Assembly (NCBI RefSeq): GCF_900582195.1
Contig: NZ_UTHA01000091.1
Span: 1 to 64,000 of the forward strand
Source: Pseudomonas viridiflava
GTDB lineage: Bacteria; Pseudomonadota; Gammaproteobacteria; Pseudomonadales; Pseudomonadaceae
Direction of reading: 5' to 3'
Length of the DNA stretch: 64,000 nt
Shown here: positions 18,773 through 27,510 of the stretch, piece after piece
Numbering within the stretch: position 1 is the first letter of the stretch
Layout of the letters: each line of letters begins with the position of its first letter
Made by a program: the position numbers and the translations under genes
The notes under the pieces: generated by a model
What the model was told of the DNA's origin: nothing
Seen by the model: only the letters and a program-made list of their open reading frames with translations
Database searches by the model: none

Positions 18773-20059
18773 ATGCTGCGGTTATTTCTCGGGCTGTTTC
18801 TGGTCATGACGATTGGTCTGGTGCTGGCGCTGCAGACGGTCGAACGCACCTTCGATGCCTTGCTCGATTATCAGATGCAGGACTACAACCGCGAGGCCGT
18901 ACGCGGTCAGGCCTGGACGTTGGGGCAGCAATTGCGTGACCTCGACGGCCCGGCCCGGGAAGAACAGCTGGAGACGATCCGCCCGCATTACGGTTTGGGG
19001 CTAACGCTGGTCGACGCCTCTGAACTGGCCCTGAGCGATGAGGAAAAAGCCGAACTGGCCCAAGGGCTGCTGGTGATTCGCGACAAGTACAACCAGTACA
19101 TTTGCGCGATTGACGAAGGGCCGCAGTTGCTCAGCATCCGCTTGCCGGCCGAGCCGAGCCTGATGCCGTTTTACATCGCCGCTGCTTACCTGATGATCGC
19201 CGTGCTGATCGGCGTCGTGCTGTTTTTCTGGGTACGTCCGCACTGGCGTGATCTGGAGAAACTGCGTCTGGCCGCCGAGCGTTTCGGCGATAACGATCTG
19301 GCAGTGCGCATTCAATTGTCCAAGCGCTCGAACATCCGCGACCTGGCCGAGCACTTCAACCTCATGGCGGCGCGCATCGAAGGCTTGATCGCTAATCAGC
19401 GTGAGCTGACCAATGCGGTGTCTCACGAATTGCGTACGCCGATTGCGCGTCTCTCGTTTGAACTCGATCAACTCAAGCAGCAGCCGGATGCCAGCCAGAA
19501 TCGTGAGCTGATTGCCGACATGTACGCCGACCTTGGTGAACTGGAGGAGATGGTTTCGGAACTGCTGACCTACGCCAGCCTTGAGCGCGGCGCGACGGTG
19601 ATCAAACGGGAGAATATCAAGGCCGCCAATTGGCTCGACAGCGTGGTTGGCAGTGTGGCGCTGGAGGCCGAGGCGGCGGGGGTGCAGTTGCTGATCGCGG
19701 ATTGCCGGATCGACACCGTGCGCATCGAACCACGATTCATGGCGCGGGCGGTGATCAATCTGCTGCGCAACGCGATTCGCTATGCCGAGCAGCGAGTGGA
19801 GGTGACGCTGGAACGCACGGGCGATTATTACCAGGTGCGGGTCAACGACGATGGGCCGGGGGTGCCGGTGCATGGGCGGGAGAAAATCTTCGAGCCGTTT
19901 TCGCGGCTGGATGCCAGTCGCGATCGCCGCACGGGCGGGTTTGGCCTGGGTCTGGCGTTGGTGCGACGGGTCTCGCAGTCGCATGGCGGGCAGGTTGAAG
20001 TGGGCGATTCGCCTTGGGGCGGGGCGTCATTCCGCATGACCTGGGCGCATCTGGATTAA
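18773..20059 (+). CDS. rstB: sensor histidine kinase, RstB-like
   Basis: 428-residue membrane histidine kinase. A first transmembrane segment lies at the N-terminus (LFLGLFLVMTIGLVLAL), a periplasmic sensor region of about 115 residues follows, and a second transmembrane segment (FYIAAAYLMIAVLIGVVLFFW) leads to HAMP, the dimerisation domain with the phosphoacceptor His in SHELRTPIARL, and an HATPase domain with NLLRNAIRY, DDGPGVP and GGFGLGLALVRR. Its ATG follows directly on the stop codon of the regulator gene, so translation is probably coupled. Confidence 0.87.
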   Translation: MLRLFLGLFLVMTIGLVLALQTVERTFDALLDYQMQDYNREAVRGQAWTLGQQLRDLDGPAREEQLETIRPHYGLGLTLVDASELALSDEEKAELAQGLLVIRDKYNQYICAIDEGPQLLSIRLPAEPSLMPFYIAAAYLMIAVLIGVVLFFWVRPHWRDLEKLRLAAERFGDNDLAVRIQLSKRSNIRDLAEHFNLMAARIEGLIANQRELTNAVSHELRTPIARLSFELDQLKQQPDASQNRELIADMYADLGELEEMVSELLTYASLERGATVIKRENIKAANWLDSVVGSVALEAEAAGVQLLIADCRIDTVRIEPRFMARAVINLLRNAIRYAEQRVEVTLERTGDYYQVRVNDDGPGVPVHGREKIFEPFSRLDASRDRRTGGFGLGLALVRRVSQSHGGQVEVGDSPWGGASFRMTWAHLD

Positions 20060-20065
20060 TTACCG

Positions 20066-20096
20066 GCCCCTTCGCGAGCAAGTTTGCTCCCACAGG
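20066..20096. repeat. single REP element
   Basis: CCCCTTCGCGAGCAAG followed by TTTGCTCCCACAGG, 7 bases after the kinase stop codon; one half of the REPIN type seen elsewhere in the window. Confidence 0.75.
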
Positions 20097-20116
20097 AATT
20101 TGTGTTTGCCATGGAT

Positions 20117-20605
20117 CTATGGGGTCAAACCCAGGCGATCATGCCATTGGGCGATGGATTCTTCGGGGTAGACGTCGAACTGTTTGTCTTTCGCTTTAAC
20201 GTCGACTTCCACCCACGGTGCTTTCGAACCGAGCATCAAATGCGTGTGTTCCGGCGGCACCGGCAACGGCGTGTCGATGGCTGACGCAAACGGGTGGATC
20301 AGTTCCGGCCACTCCGGGCTGAACAGCCACAAGCCGCTGCCGCAAAGTGAACAGAAATGCCGCTCGGCCGTGCTGCGATGGGCACGTTTATCGCCCGCGT
20401 CTTTCATCTTCGCGTGATAGATGCTGATGTGTTTGCGCCCGCTCACCTTGAGGCTGGTCGCGTCGCCGCCGAGGTTGATCGCATAACCGCCGCCGCCCTG
20501 GGTCTTGCGGCAGATCGAGCAATAGCAGCGTTGATAAGGGTAGGGGTGGGTGCTGGTGAGATTGAACGTGACCTCGCCGCAATGGCAGGAGCCTTCGAGC
20601 TGCAT
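20117..20605 (-). CDS. GFA-family zinc-binding protein
   Basis: 162-residue protein of the glutathione-dependent formaldehyde-activating enzyme (GFA / CENP-V) family. Zinc ligands are seen in [25 protein letters not shown] and [11 protein letters not shown]. Most members of this family have no proven enzymatic role, so formaldehyde activation should not be assumed. The start at 20605 follows a GGGAGA site; the open frame runs on to 21415 opposite the glutaminase gene but is not coding there. The gene is divergent from glutaminase. Confidence 0.87.
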   Translation of the reverse strand: MQLEGSCHCGEVTFNLTSTHPYPYQRCYCSICRKTQGGGGYAINLGGDATSLKVSGRKHISIYHAKMKDAGDKRAHRSTAERHFCSLCGSGLWLFSPEWPELIHPFASAIDTPLPVPPEHTHLMLGSKAPWVEVDVKAKDKQFDVYPEESIAQWHDRLGLTP

Positions 20606-20743
20606 GGTTGCTCTCCCGTTTTTGAATGTGCGGTTGAGCCTAGAACACTCTGCGCGATGGCGGCCGGTGTGATTCGACGGGCGGGCGCAGCGTCTAGCCC
20701 CAGTGTCCCCGCAATCCCATGGGGCGAGACTTCGGAACCCGGC

Positions 20744-21652
20744 ATGCAAGCGCTGTTGAACGAGATTCTTGACGCTGTCCGCCCGTTGATCGGGCAGGGC
20801 AAGGTGGCTGACTACATTCCTGCCCTCGGCACAGTGCCGGCCAATCAACTGGGCATCGCCGTGTATGGCAACGACGGCGAGATGTACTGCGCCGGCGACG
20901 CCGAGACGCCATTCTCGGTGCAGAGTATTTCCAAGGTGTTCAGCCTGGTGCAGGCGATCGATCATTCCGGCGAAGCGATCTGGGAACGCCTCGGCCATGA
21001 GCCGTCCGGCCAGCCGTTCAACTCGCTGGTGCAACTGGAGTTCGAACGAGGTCGCCCGCGTAATCCGTTCATCAACGCCGGCGCGCTGGTGATCTGCGAC
21101 ATCAACCAGTCGCGCTTCGCCGCACCTACTTTGTCGATGCGTGATTTTGTTCGGCGCCTGTCGGGCAATCCGCAGATCATGATCGACGGCAAAGTCGCCG
21201 ACTCCGAGTACCAACACCGTGCGCGCAATGCGGCGATGGCGTATCTGATGCAGTCGTTCGGCAACTTTCACAACGACGTCGAAGCGGTGCTGCGCAGCTA
21301 CTTCAGCCATTGTGCATTGCGTATGAACTGCATCGATCTGGCGCGGGCGTTCTGCTTTCTGGCCAACGACGGTTTCTGCAAACACAGCGGCGAACAGATC
21401 CTGACGCGTCGGCAAACCCAGCAGGTCAATTCGATCATGGCCACCAGCGGACTGTATGACGAAGCGGGCAACTTCGCTTACCGCGTCGGCCTGCCGGGCA
21501 AGAGCGGCGTCGGCGGCGGGATTGTTGCGGTGGTGCCGGGGCAGTTCACGGTATGCGTGTGGTCGCCGGAGTTGAATGCCGCGGGGAATTCGCTGGCGGG
21601 GATGGCGGCGCTGGAAATGCTCAGTTCGCGGATTGGCTGGTCAGTGTTCTGA
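20744..21652 (+). CDS. glsA: glutaminase A
   Basis: 302-residue glutaminase of the serine-dependent beta-lactamase-like fold, hydrolysing glutamine to glutamate and ammonia. The family signature is clear: [12 protein letters not shown] with the catalytic Ser-x-x-Lys, [10 protein letters not shown], and [12 protein letters not shown] near the C-terminus. The ATG at 20744 gives the normal family length (about 300 residues); the longer open frame upstream has no protein character. The gene is flanked on the right by a REPIN. Confidence 0.93.
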   Translation: MQALLNEILDAVRPLIGQGKVADYIPALGTVPANQLGIAVYGNDGEMYCAGDAETPFSVQSISKVFSLVQAIDHSGEAIWERLGHEPSGQPFNSLVQLEFERGRPRNPFINAGALVICDINQSRFAAPTLSMRDFVRRLSGNPQIMIDGKVADSEYQHRARNAAMAYLMQSFGNFHNDVEAVLRSYFSHCALRMNCIDLARAFCFLANDGFCKHSGEQILTRRQTQQVNSIMATSGLYDEAGNFAYRVGLPGKSGVGGGIVAVVPGQFTVCVWSPELNAAGNSLAGMAALEMLSSRIGWSVF

Positions 21653-21676
21653 TCCGATTACACAAACACCACAAAA

Positions 21677-21772
21677 CCCTGTGGGAGCGAGCCTGCTCGC
21701 GAAGGCGTCAGGTCAGCCAACATTGATGTATCAGATCCACCGCTTTCGCGAGCAAGCTCGCTCCCACAGGGT
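21677..21772. repeat. REPIN
   Basis: CCCTGTGGGAGCGAGCCTG at the left and its inverted partner GCAAGCTCGCTCCCACAGG at the right enclose about 40 bases of unrelated sequence. The same arrangement occurs at 34321-34413. Confidence 0.88.
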
Positions 21773-21841
21773 TAGCGGTTGCTTTGGAGGATTGTGTTCC
21801 TATACATTTTCCGGCCGCTCCCTGCATGGTGAATCCGCTTC

Positions 21842-23344
21842 ATGTCTCTTGCGCTCGAACGTCTAGTCGCTGGCACACCGATCCCTTTCGCTGGTAACCG
21901 CGTCACCGTGGTCAGCCCCGAACTGGCGGCGCGCTTTCAGCCCGGTGACCACCTTTTGGTGGAGCAGGTCAGTGGCGAGTTGTTGTTGATTCCCGTGGCG
22001 GATCAGCAAGCGGCGTCCGTGGCGATCGAACGCGCGGCAGCGGCATTCACCGCACTGTCGGCGGTGTCCGATGAGGCGATCAGCCAGTTTTTTGATCTCT
22101 TCGCACAACGTCTGGAAACCCCGGACTGCTGGGCGCACATCGAAACCGCCAACCTTGCCGATATCGAACGGGCCAAGGCACGCGGCCGTTCCACCACCCG
22201 ACTGCTCGCCGATGCGCGCATGCGCGGCGACATGATTGCCGGCCTGCGCGCCTGGCGGGATGCAGCGGCGACGCGCGGCAAAATCATCAGCAGCGTCGAG
22301 CACGACGGCTGGAAGGTCGAGCAAGTGGTCTCGCCGCTGGGCATCGTCGCGTTTGTCTTTGAAGGTCGGCCGAACGTGTTCGCCGACGCGGCCGGTGTCT
22401 TGCGCACCGGCAATACCGCCGTGCTGCGCATCGGCAGCGATGCATTGGGTACTGCGCAAGCCATCGTCACTCACGCCCTGAACCCGGCGCTGGCCGAAGC
22501 CGGTCTGCCCGCCGGGGCGGTGTCACTTGTGGAGAGCGTCAATCACGCGGCCGGTTGGGCGATGTTCGCCGATCGACGTTTGTCGCTGGCGGTGGCGCGT
22601 GGTTCGGGTCGTGCGGTCAGTCAACTGGGCAGCATTGCCCAGCAGGCCGGCACCGCTGTCAGTCTGCACGGCACGGGCGGTGCGTGGTTGATCGCGGATC
22701 GTGCTGCCGATGCCAAACGCTTCGCCGCCGTGGTGCGCAACTCGCTGGATCGCAAAGTGTGCAACACCCTCAACGTGTGCCTGATCCAGCGTGATCGCGC
22801 GGCGGAACTGGTGCCGTTGTTTCTTGATGCGCTGCAGCAGGCCGGTATTGCGCGTGGTCAGGGCTGCAAATTGCACATCGTTGAAGGCAGCGAAAATTGC
22901 CTGCCGAGCGAGTGGCAGAACGCGACAGTCGAGGTCTATCGCGCCGAGGGTTATCAGACTGAAGCACTGGCTGAACCTTTGGCAGAGTCCGAGTTGGGCC
23001 GCGAGTGGGAATGGGAAGAAACCCCGGAAGTCAGCCTGATGATCGTCGACGATCTGGATCAGGCGATTGCGCTGTTCGACCGCTACAGCCCGCAATTCAC
23101 CGTGTCGCTGATCAGTGAGGATGCAGCCGTACAAGAGCGTTTCTATAACGCGGTGAATGCGCCGTTCGTGGGCAACGGCATTACCCGTTGGGTCGACGGC
23201 CAGTACGCGCTGAACAAGCCGGAACTGGGCCTTTCGAACTGGGAGAGCGGGCGCTTGTTTGCGCGCAGTGCGATTCTTTCGGGGGATGGCGTGTTCACGG
23301 TGCGTAGCCGCATGACCCAGATCGATCTCTCAGTAAAGCGCTGA
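21842..23344 (+). CDS. ProA-like aldehyde dehydrogenase (long form)
   Basis: 500-residue member of the glutamate-5-semialdehyde dehydrogenase (ProA) branch of the aldehyde dehydrogenase superfamily. Residues 105-230 show ProA-like patterns (KARGRSTTRLLADARM, SPLGIVAFVFEGRPNV) and the catalytic cysteine lies in DRKVCNTLNVCL. Standard ProA is about 420 residues and has no domain before this; here about 85 extra N-terminal residues are present. It stands alone rather than with proB. It is therefore probably a paralogue, and the true ProA should be elsewhere in the genome. Confidence 0.7.
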   Translation: MSLALERLVAGTPIPFAGNRVTVVSPELAARFQPGDHLLVEQVSGELLLIPVADQQAASVAIERAAAAFTALSAVSDEAISQFFDLFAQRLETPDCWAHIETANLADIERAKARGRSTTRLLADARMRGDMIAGLRAWRDAAATRGKIISSVEHDGWKVEQVVSPLGIVAFVFEGRPNVFADAAGVLRTGNTAVLRIGSDALGTAQAIVTHALNPALAEAGLPAGAVSLVESVNHAAGWAMFADRRLSLAVARGSGRAVSQLGSIAQQAGTAVSLHGTGGAWLIADRAADAKRFAAVVRNSLDRKVCNTLNVCLIQRDRAAELVPLFLDALQQAGIARGQGCKLHIVEGSENCLPSEWQNATVEVYRAEGYQTEALAEPLAESELGREWEWEETPEVSLMIVDDLDQAIALFDRYSPQFTVSLISEDAAVQERFYNAVNAPFVGNGITRWVDGQYALNKPELGLSNWESGRLFARSAILSGDGVFTVRSRMTQIDLSVKR

Positions 23345-23356
23345 TCCGGCGGACAA

Positions 23357-23390
23357 TGATCGTTCCCACGCTCCAGCGTGGGAACGATCA
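23357..23390. repeat. perfect 34-bp palindrome between convergent genes
   Basis: Arms of 16 bases (TGATCGTTCCCACGCT and its complement) around a 2-base centre. There is no T tract, so it may be a Pseudomonas intergenic palindromic repeat rather than a simple terminator, although it could stop transcription from both sides. Confidence 0.8.
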
Positions 23391-23395
23391 GTTGC

Positions 23396-24055
23396 TCAGG
23401 CCGCGTGGGTGGTTTGCGCGTGGATTGCGCAAGTCGCTGGCTGTTCAGCCAGCGGCACAAACGTGCGGCGGTCGGCGGACAGCGCATCAATCGAGCCGGT
23501 CTCGATGTCATACACCCAGCCATGCAGATTCAGCAGGCCTTTCTCCTGGGCCAGACGCACGCTCGGGTGGGTCTGAATGTTCGCCAGTTGCGCGATCACG
23601 TTTTCGCGCACCATCGAATTCAACTTCGCCGTGTCGTTGGCATGCGGTCGCGCTTCATTCACCACTTTTGCCGACTCGGCATGCTGCAGCCAGCCACTGA
23701 CGGCGGGCAGGTGATCCATGCATTTGCACTTCGCGATCGCGGTCATCGCGCCGCAGTCCGAATGCCCGCAGATCACAATATCGGTCACGCCAAGCACCGC
23801 CACCGCGTACTCCACCGTTGCCGAAACCCCTCCCGGATGGGGGCTGTAGGACGGCACGATATTACCGGCGTTGCGGATCACAAACAGCTCGCCAGGTTCT
23901 TGTTGGGTAAGCAATTCCGGCACGACACGGCTGTCGGAGCAGGTGATGAACAGGGTGCCGGGCTGTTGCGTGGTCGCCAGGTGTTTGAACAGTTCGGTGC
24001 GTTGCGGAAACGCTTCGTTCTGGAATTTCAGGAAGCCATCAATCAGGTTTTTCAT
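23396..24055 (-). CDS. cynT: beta-class carbonic anhydrase of the cyanate operon
   Basis: 219-residue beta-carbonic anhydrase. The zinc and catalytic residues are visible: Cys39, Asp41 and Arg43 in ITCSDSRV, and His98 and Cys101 in GHSDCGAM. In cyanate operons this enzyme returns bicarbonate for the cyanase reaction and prevents its loss as CO2. The gene is the last of a three-gene unit cynS, DUF2790 gene, cynT on the minus strand, divergent from a CynR-type regulator. Confidence 0.92.
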   Translation of the reverse strand: MKNLIDGFLKFQNEAFPQRTELFKHLATTQQPGTLFITCSDSRVVPELLTQQEPGELFVIRNAGNIVPSYSPHPGGVSATVEYAVAVLGVTDIVICGHSDCGAMTAIAKCKCMDHLPAVSGWLQHAESAKVVNEARPHANDTAKLNSMVRENVIAQLANIQTHPSVRLAQEKGLLNLHGWVYDIETGSIDALSADRRTFVPLAEQPATCAIHAQTTHAA

Positions 24056-24067
24056 GGTGTTGTCCTC

Positions 24068-24304
24068 TCAGTTCGAGCAACCGCTGCCGAATTCGCTGTA
24101 TTGAAGAATGTGTTTGCCGCCGCGGCTGTCCAGATACGTCATCTCCACCGGCACCACGCCACACACATCGGCGACCGGAGTAATGCTCAGCACTTGGGCG
24201 ATATCCAGTTGCATGCCGTAGCGGTAGGCGACGGCCTCGTCAGCGGCAGATGCCTGGGCGCAAACGCCACCGAGCAGGGCCAGAATCAACAGGATTTTTT
24301 GCAT
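24068..24304 (-). CDS. exported DUF2790 protein
   Basis: 78-residue protein: signal peptide (LLILALLGGVCAQASA) and a 55-residue mature part with the DUF2790 pattern YRYGMQLDIAQVLSIT, VCGVVPVEMTYLDS and a C-terminal GCSN. Two cysteines could form a disulfide bond in the periplasm. The function is unknown. Such proteins are common small exported proteins in Pseudomonas; this one sits between cynS and cynT and is probably co-transcribed with them. Confidence 0.82.
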   Translation of the reverse strand: MQKILLILALLGGVCAQASAADEAVAYRYGMQLDIAQVLSITPVADVCGVVPVEMTYLDSRGGKHILQYSEFGSGCSN

Positions 24305-24385
24305 GGGGCAGCCTCCAGATGTGTTGGGTAACGGGTAGCCATTTGAGGTGTGTTGGCCCGCACGCAGGGTGCGGGCCGGTGCGGA

Positions 24386-24853
24386 TCAGAACGGACGCAG
24401 GGGCAGGAACTTGCCGTCGAGGGTGACCACAGCGCGGGAGCCGCCTTCCGGGTCTTCGACTTTCTTGATGTCGAGTTTGAAGTTGATCGCGCTGATGATG
24501 CCGTCGCCGAACTGTTCGTGAACCAGCGCTTTGAGGGTGGTGCCGTAAATCTGGATCATCTCGTGGAAGCGGTAGATCGTCGGGTCGGTGGGCACACCGC
24601 TGAGGCTGCCACGCAGGGGGATGATCTGCATCGCGGCGACGTCTTCAGCGCTCAGTTCCAGCTTGTCACCGACCACTTGGGCGGCGTTTTCCGGCAGCGG
24701 GTGCTGGCCGAGCAGGGCGGCGGTGACGTACGCAAGGCTCAGGCCGGTGCCGTCGGCGAGATCCTGCCACGACAGATCTTTGCGTGCCTTGGCGTCCAGA
24801 ATGCGGGTAGTCAGGGCCAGGCTGGTGTCGTTGTAGGCGTGGGACTGTTGCAT
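24386..24853 (-). CDS. cynS: cyanate hydratase (cyanase)
   Basis: 155-residue cyanase, a decamer that converts cyanate and bicarbonate to carbamate plus CO2, the carbamate decaying to ammonia. The catalytic residues are all present: Arg95 and Glu98 in YRFHEM and Ser121 in IISAINF (Arg96, Glu99 and Ser122 in E. coli). The length is normal. The start has an AGGAGT-type site. The gene heads the cynS-DUF2790-cynT unit. Confidence 0.97.
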   Translation of the reverse strand: MQQSHAYNDTSLALTTRILDAKARKDLSWQDLADGTGLSLAYVTAALLGQHPLPENAAQVVGDKLELSAEDVAAMQIIPLRGSLSGVPTDPTIYRFHEMIQIYGTTLKALVHEQFGDGIISAINFKLDIKKVEDPEGGSRAVVTLDGKFLPLRPF

Positions 24854-24974
24854 GGTGTCACTCCTTTCAGGGGTTGGCTTGCTGTGTGGGATCGATCTTC
24901 TGCCGATTCATTCATAGCGTCCAAGACCGATATACAATGCTCGGCATAAGCACTGCCTATAGATGGTGATTCCC
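24854..24974. promoter_or_regulatory. divergent cynS-cynR control region
   Basis: 121 bases between the divergent cynS and cynR starts. It must hold both promoters. A short dyad-containing AT-rich part (GATATACAATGCTCGGCAT, then ATAAGCACTGCCTAT) near cynR is a reasonable place for LysR-type binding and autoregulation, but the sites are not proven by the sequence. Confidence 0.45.
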
Positions 24975-25862
24975 ATGCTGCTGCGACATCTGCGTTATCT
25001 GCTGGCCGTTGCCGATCACGGTGGCTTCACCCGTGCTGCCGAGGCGTTGCATGTGTCGCAACCGACCTTGTCGCAGCAGATTCGCCAACTGGAGGAAACC
25101 CTGGGAGTGAGCCTGTTCGATCGCACCTCACGTACGGTCAAACCGACGGATGCCGGCGAGGCGTACATCGAGTGTGCGCGGCGCGTGCTGGTGGAGCTGG
25201 AGGCGGGCAAGCGCGCATTGCATGACGTGAAGGATCTGTCTCGCGGGACATTGCGCCTGGCGATGACGCCGACGTTCATGGCGTATCTGGTCGGGCCGTT
25301 GGTGCGGGATTTTGCGGCGCGGTATCCGGGGATACACCTGGAGATCTTCGAGTTGTCGATGGACGACATTGAGGCGGGGCTGGCGGATGACTCGCTGGAT
25401 ATTGCGATTGCGTTTACGCCGGTGCGCAGTCCTGATATCGAATGCATTCCGGCGTTTATTGAAACACTGGGGATCATGGTCGGGCGGGAGCATCCGTTGT
25501 ATGACAGTGTGGCGGTGCTGACACCGGAGGATATCGCTTCATTGGATTTCGCCTTGTTGGCGCCGGACTTCATCACGCGGTTATCGGTGGATGAGTATTT
25601 TCGTCAGCACGGAATTACGCCGCAGGTGCGGATAGAGGTGAACTCGGTGAGTACGTTGCTGGAGGTGGTGCGTTGTTCGCCGATGGCGACGATGTTGCCG
25701 CAGGCGATTGCGACTGAGGATCGCGCGTTGTTCCGGTTGCGGGTTGAAGGTGATGCGCCGCAGCGTGGAGCGGCGTTGTTGCGGCGGCGCAATAATTATC
25801 ACAGTGCGGCGGCAGTGGCGTTTGCTGAAATGGTGTTGGACATGGGAAGCCCCTCACCCTAG
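24975..25862 (+). CDS. cynR: LysR-family activator CynR
   Basis: 295-residue LysR-type regulator. The N-terminal helix-turn-helix region (HGGFTRAAEALHVSQPTLSQ) is nearly identical in pattern to E. coli CynR, and the start is set at the ATG at 24975 so that the protein begins MLLRHLRYLLAVADHGG, like CynR. The divergent position next to cynS supports activation of the cyanate genes in response to cyanate. The last residues (GSPSP) and the stop codon are contributed by a 177-bp palindromic repeat that begins at 25851, so the original C-terminus has probably been replaced. Confidence 0.9.
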   Translation: MLLRHLRYLLAVADHGGFTRAAEALHVSQPTLSQQIRQLEETLGVSLFDRTSRTVKPTDAGEAYIECARRVLVELEAGKRALHDVKDLSRGTLRLAMTPTFMAYLVGPLVRDFAARYPGIHLEIFELSMDDIEAGLADDSLDIAIAFTPVRSPDIECIPAFIETLGIMVGREHPLYDSVAVLTPEDIASLDFALLAPDFITRLSVDEYFRQHGITPQVRIEVNSVSTLLEVVRCSPMATMLPQAIATEDRALFRLRVEGDAPQRGAALLRRRNNYHSAAAVAFAEMVLDMGSPSP

Positions 25863-26026
25863 CCCTCTCCCAGAGGGAGAGGGGACAGACCGAGGGATGT
25901 TGGAGGAATACGCCGACCTGAAAGTGCTCCGCTGAATCCAAAATCAACTCGGTGTGTCCGGTTGACGGATGACTTTATACAACTCGGTCGGCTCCCTCTC
26001 CCTCGGGAGAGGGCTGGGGTGAGGGG
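25851..26026. repeat. about 177-bp palindromic repeat, copy 1
   Basis: Starts CCCTCACCCTAGCCCTCTCC and ends with the inverse GAGAGGGCTGGGGTGAGGGG; the internal 110 bases are also related to the copy at 31153-31330 (shared GGGGACNGA, CCGAC-TGAA and TGAATCCA-AATC stretches). It provides the stop codon of cynR. Confidence 0.85.
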
Positions 26027-26063
26027 CTACAATTCCAGTCACGCCAAATCAATGCAAGCGAAC

Positions 26064-26100
26064 AAAAAAAGGCCTGCTTCCGTTAAGGAAACAGGCCTTT
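26064..26100 (-). terminator. terminator of the 109-residue protein gene
   Basis: The stem AAAGGCCTG...CAGGCCTTT is flanked by an A run that becomes a T tract on the minus strand, 20 bases past the stop at 26120. Confidence 0.85.
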
Positions 26101-26119
26101 CAATTATTTAATGACTAAC

Positions 26120-26449
26120 TCAGCAGAACCGATCAATCACCCGAACTTCATTCTTGTTCTGCATCGAACCCCACGCCTGTTTCAGCGTTTGCAGGACATT
26201 ACCGATGAAGTCCTTGTCGGCCGCGGCTTTCTTGCCAACATAACCGTGGCCGCGGCGGTACATCTTCAGGCGGGCGAGCAGGTTCTGATGGTTGCGGTCG
26301 AACTCGTCTTCGTCAGCATGGGTCGCCAGGCAGTCGATATGCACCTGACCCGACTTGCTGATCCAGAGAATATGGCTGTCGTGGCTGTCTTTCTGCGCAG
26401 CGAACATACGAGCCAGTTCTTCGATAGTAGGTTGATTGTTCAGATTCAT
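26120..26449 (-). CDS. conserved small Pseudomonas protein
   Basis: 109-residue soluble protein without signal peptide: MNLNNQPTIEELARMFAAQKDSHDSHILW..., with a basic middle LLARLKMYRRGHGYVGKKAAA. I recognise it as a conserved hypothetical of the genus but know no domain name or function. It has its own terminator and a long upstream region (26450-26959), which suggests an independently regulated transcript. Confidence 0.75.
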   Translation of the reverse strand: MNLNNQPTIEELARMFAAQKDSHDSHILWISKSGQVHIDCLATHADEDEFDRNHQNLLARLKMYRRGHGYVGKKAAADKDFIGNVLQTLKQAWGSMQNKNEVRVIDRFC

Positions 26450-26959
26450 GATATTGCCCCTTGACCAGTCTGGTGATCTTTCAAAGTTGATTCGCTAATA
26501 CAGGTAGCCCATCGGTTAGTTGATCCCTGGCACCGAAACCAGGACGTCAGCTCTCGCCCGTGGAAAGTACGGGGTCGTGCATCTGTTGCATGTAGTCGTG
26601 TTGAATAACTGCTACGCAATAGCGTCACAACGAGGAGAAGCAGCGAAAACCGGGAGGCTCCTTGACGACATTTACCGTGTCGACCACAAGCGTCTTGAGA
26701 ATTTTCGCCAGCGCTTCTCGTCCTTGTACTGGACGTTCAGGCCAGGTCAGCTTCTTCAATCTGCCTTGTGGGCAGCGTGTATCCGGAAAAAACAACTCGG
26801 CGGTCAGACGAGTTTGCTCAAGCGTGTTACAGGTGTTCCCGATCGGGGAACGTCCTCATCATGCAAAAGCAAAACGACGCCGTCAACGGTTTTGTAGTGA
26901 TTATTTTTGTTCACTACATATTGTCGGACAAAGCAGTTCTGGAATGAGAAAGAATCCGT
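26450..26959. other. 510-bp intergenic region without a supported gene
   Basis: Lower GC than the neighbours. It contains the promoter side of the 109-residue gene, a short dyad GTTCCCGATCGGGGAAC at 26837-26853 and a hairpin GTAGTG...CACTAC at 26891-26914 with an AT-rich loop. The open frames on the plus strand here have no ribosome site and no protein-like composition. Confidence 0.4.
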
Positions 26960-27463
26960 TCAGGCAACGGAAAAAGGTGTGCGCAGCACGTAGAAGGTGC
27001 ACGGATAGCCGTCCACTTCACGCTGCTGGCGGGTGAACACGCCGCCGCTCAATTCAGGAATCAGTCTGGCCCAGAAGTGCTGGGCCGGCAGGTTGGCGTC
27101 GATATGGAAAATCTGCCATTGACCGGGGATCTGGCTCAAGAGGGTAGAGACGACAAACTGCGCGACGCCTTGGCCACGAAAGCGTCGCGCGATGAAGAAA
27201 TAGCCGATGTTGTGTTCGGCATCGGCGAAATGGGTTTCGTTATCGACGGTCACGAAACCGGCGAGTTCGCCGTCGACGCGAATCAGGAACGGTTGGGTGG
27301 CCGGGTGGCGCCAGTAGTCGATTTTCGGCTGGATGGAGAAGAAGCCGTGTTCGGCGAGCTTCAGCGGCAGCCATTCGCTGAAGTCATACATGTAGAACTG
27401 CATGAGGTTTTCGATGATATCCAGCTCATCGCGGTGAGCAGGGTGCAGTTCGATATTGGCCAT
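26960..27463 (-). CDS. GNAT-family acetyltransferase
   Basis: 167-residue GNAT protein. It shows the beta-strand and acetyl-CoA-binding pattern GYFFIARRFRGQGVAQFVV (Q/R-x-x-G-x-G/A) preceded by PFLIRVDGELAGFVTVD. Members transfer an acetyl group from acetyl-CoA to amines of small molecules or proteins; the substrate is unknown. The ATG at 27463 is preceded by AGGAA. It lies downstream of topB on the same strand, 47 bases away, so it may be part of that transcript. Confidence 0.82.
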   Translation of the reverse strand: MANIELHPAHRDELDIIENLMQFYMYDFSEWLPLKLAEHGFFSIQPKIDYWRHPATQPFLIRVDGELAGFVTVDNETHFADAEHNIGYFFIARRFRGQGVAQFVVSTLLSQIPGQWQIFHIDANLPAQHFWARLIPELSGGVFTRQQREVDGYPCTFYVLRTPFSVA

Positions 27464-27510
27464 GTGCCGGGTTCCTGAAAGTGCTGAGCCTTGCAGAAAC
27501 AGTAGCGTGT

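Noticed and set aside
23357..23390. Simple rho-independent terminator between the ProA-like and cynT genes
   Set aside because: The palindrome is perfect but lacks a T tract on either side, so it is listed as a repeat instead.
26520..26897. Plus-strand frame of 125 codons in the intergenic region
   Set aside because: No Shine-Dalgarno site, no family-like segments, overlapping alternatives in other frames.
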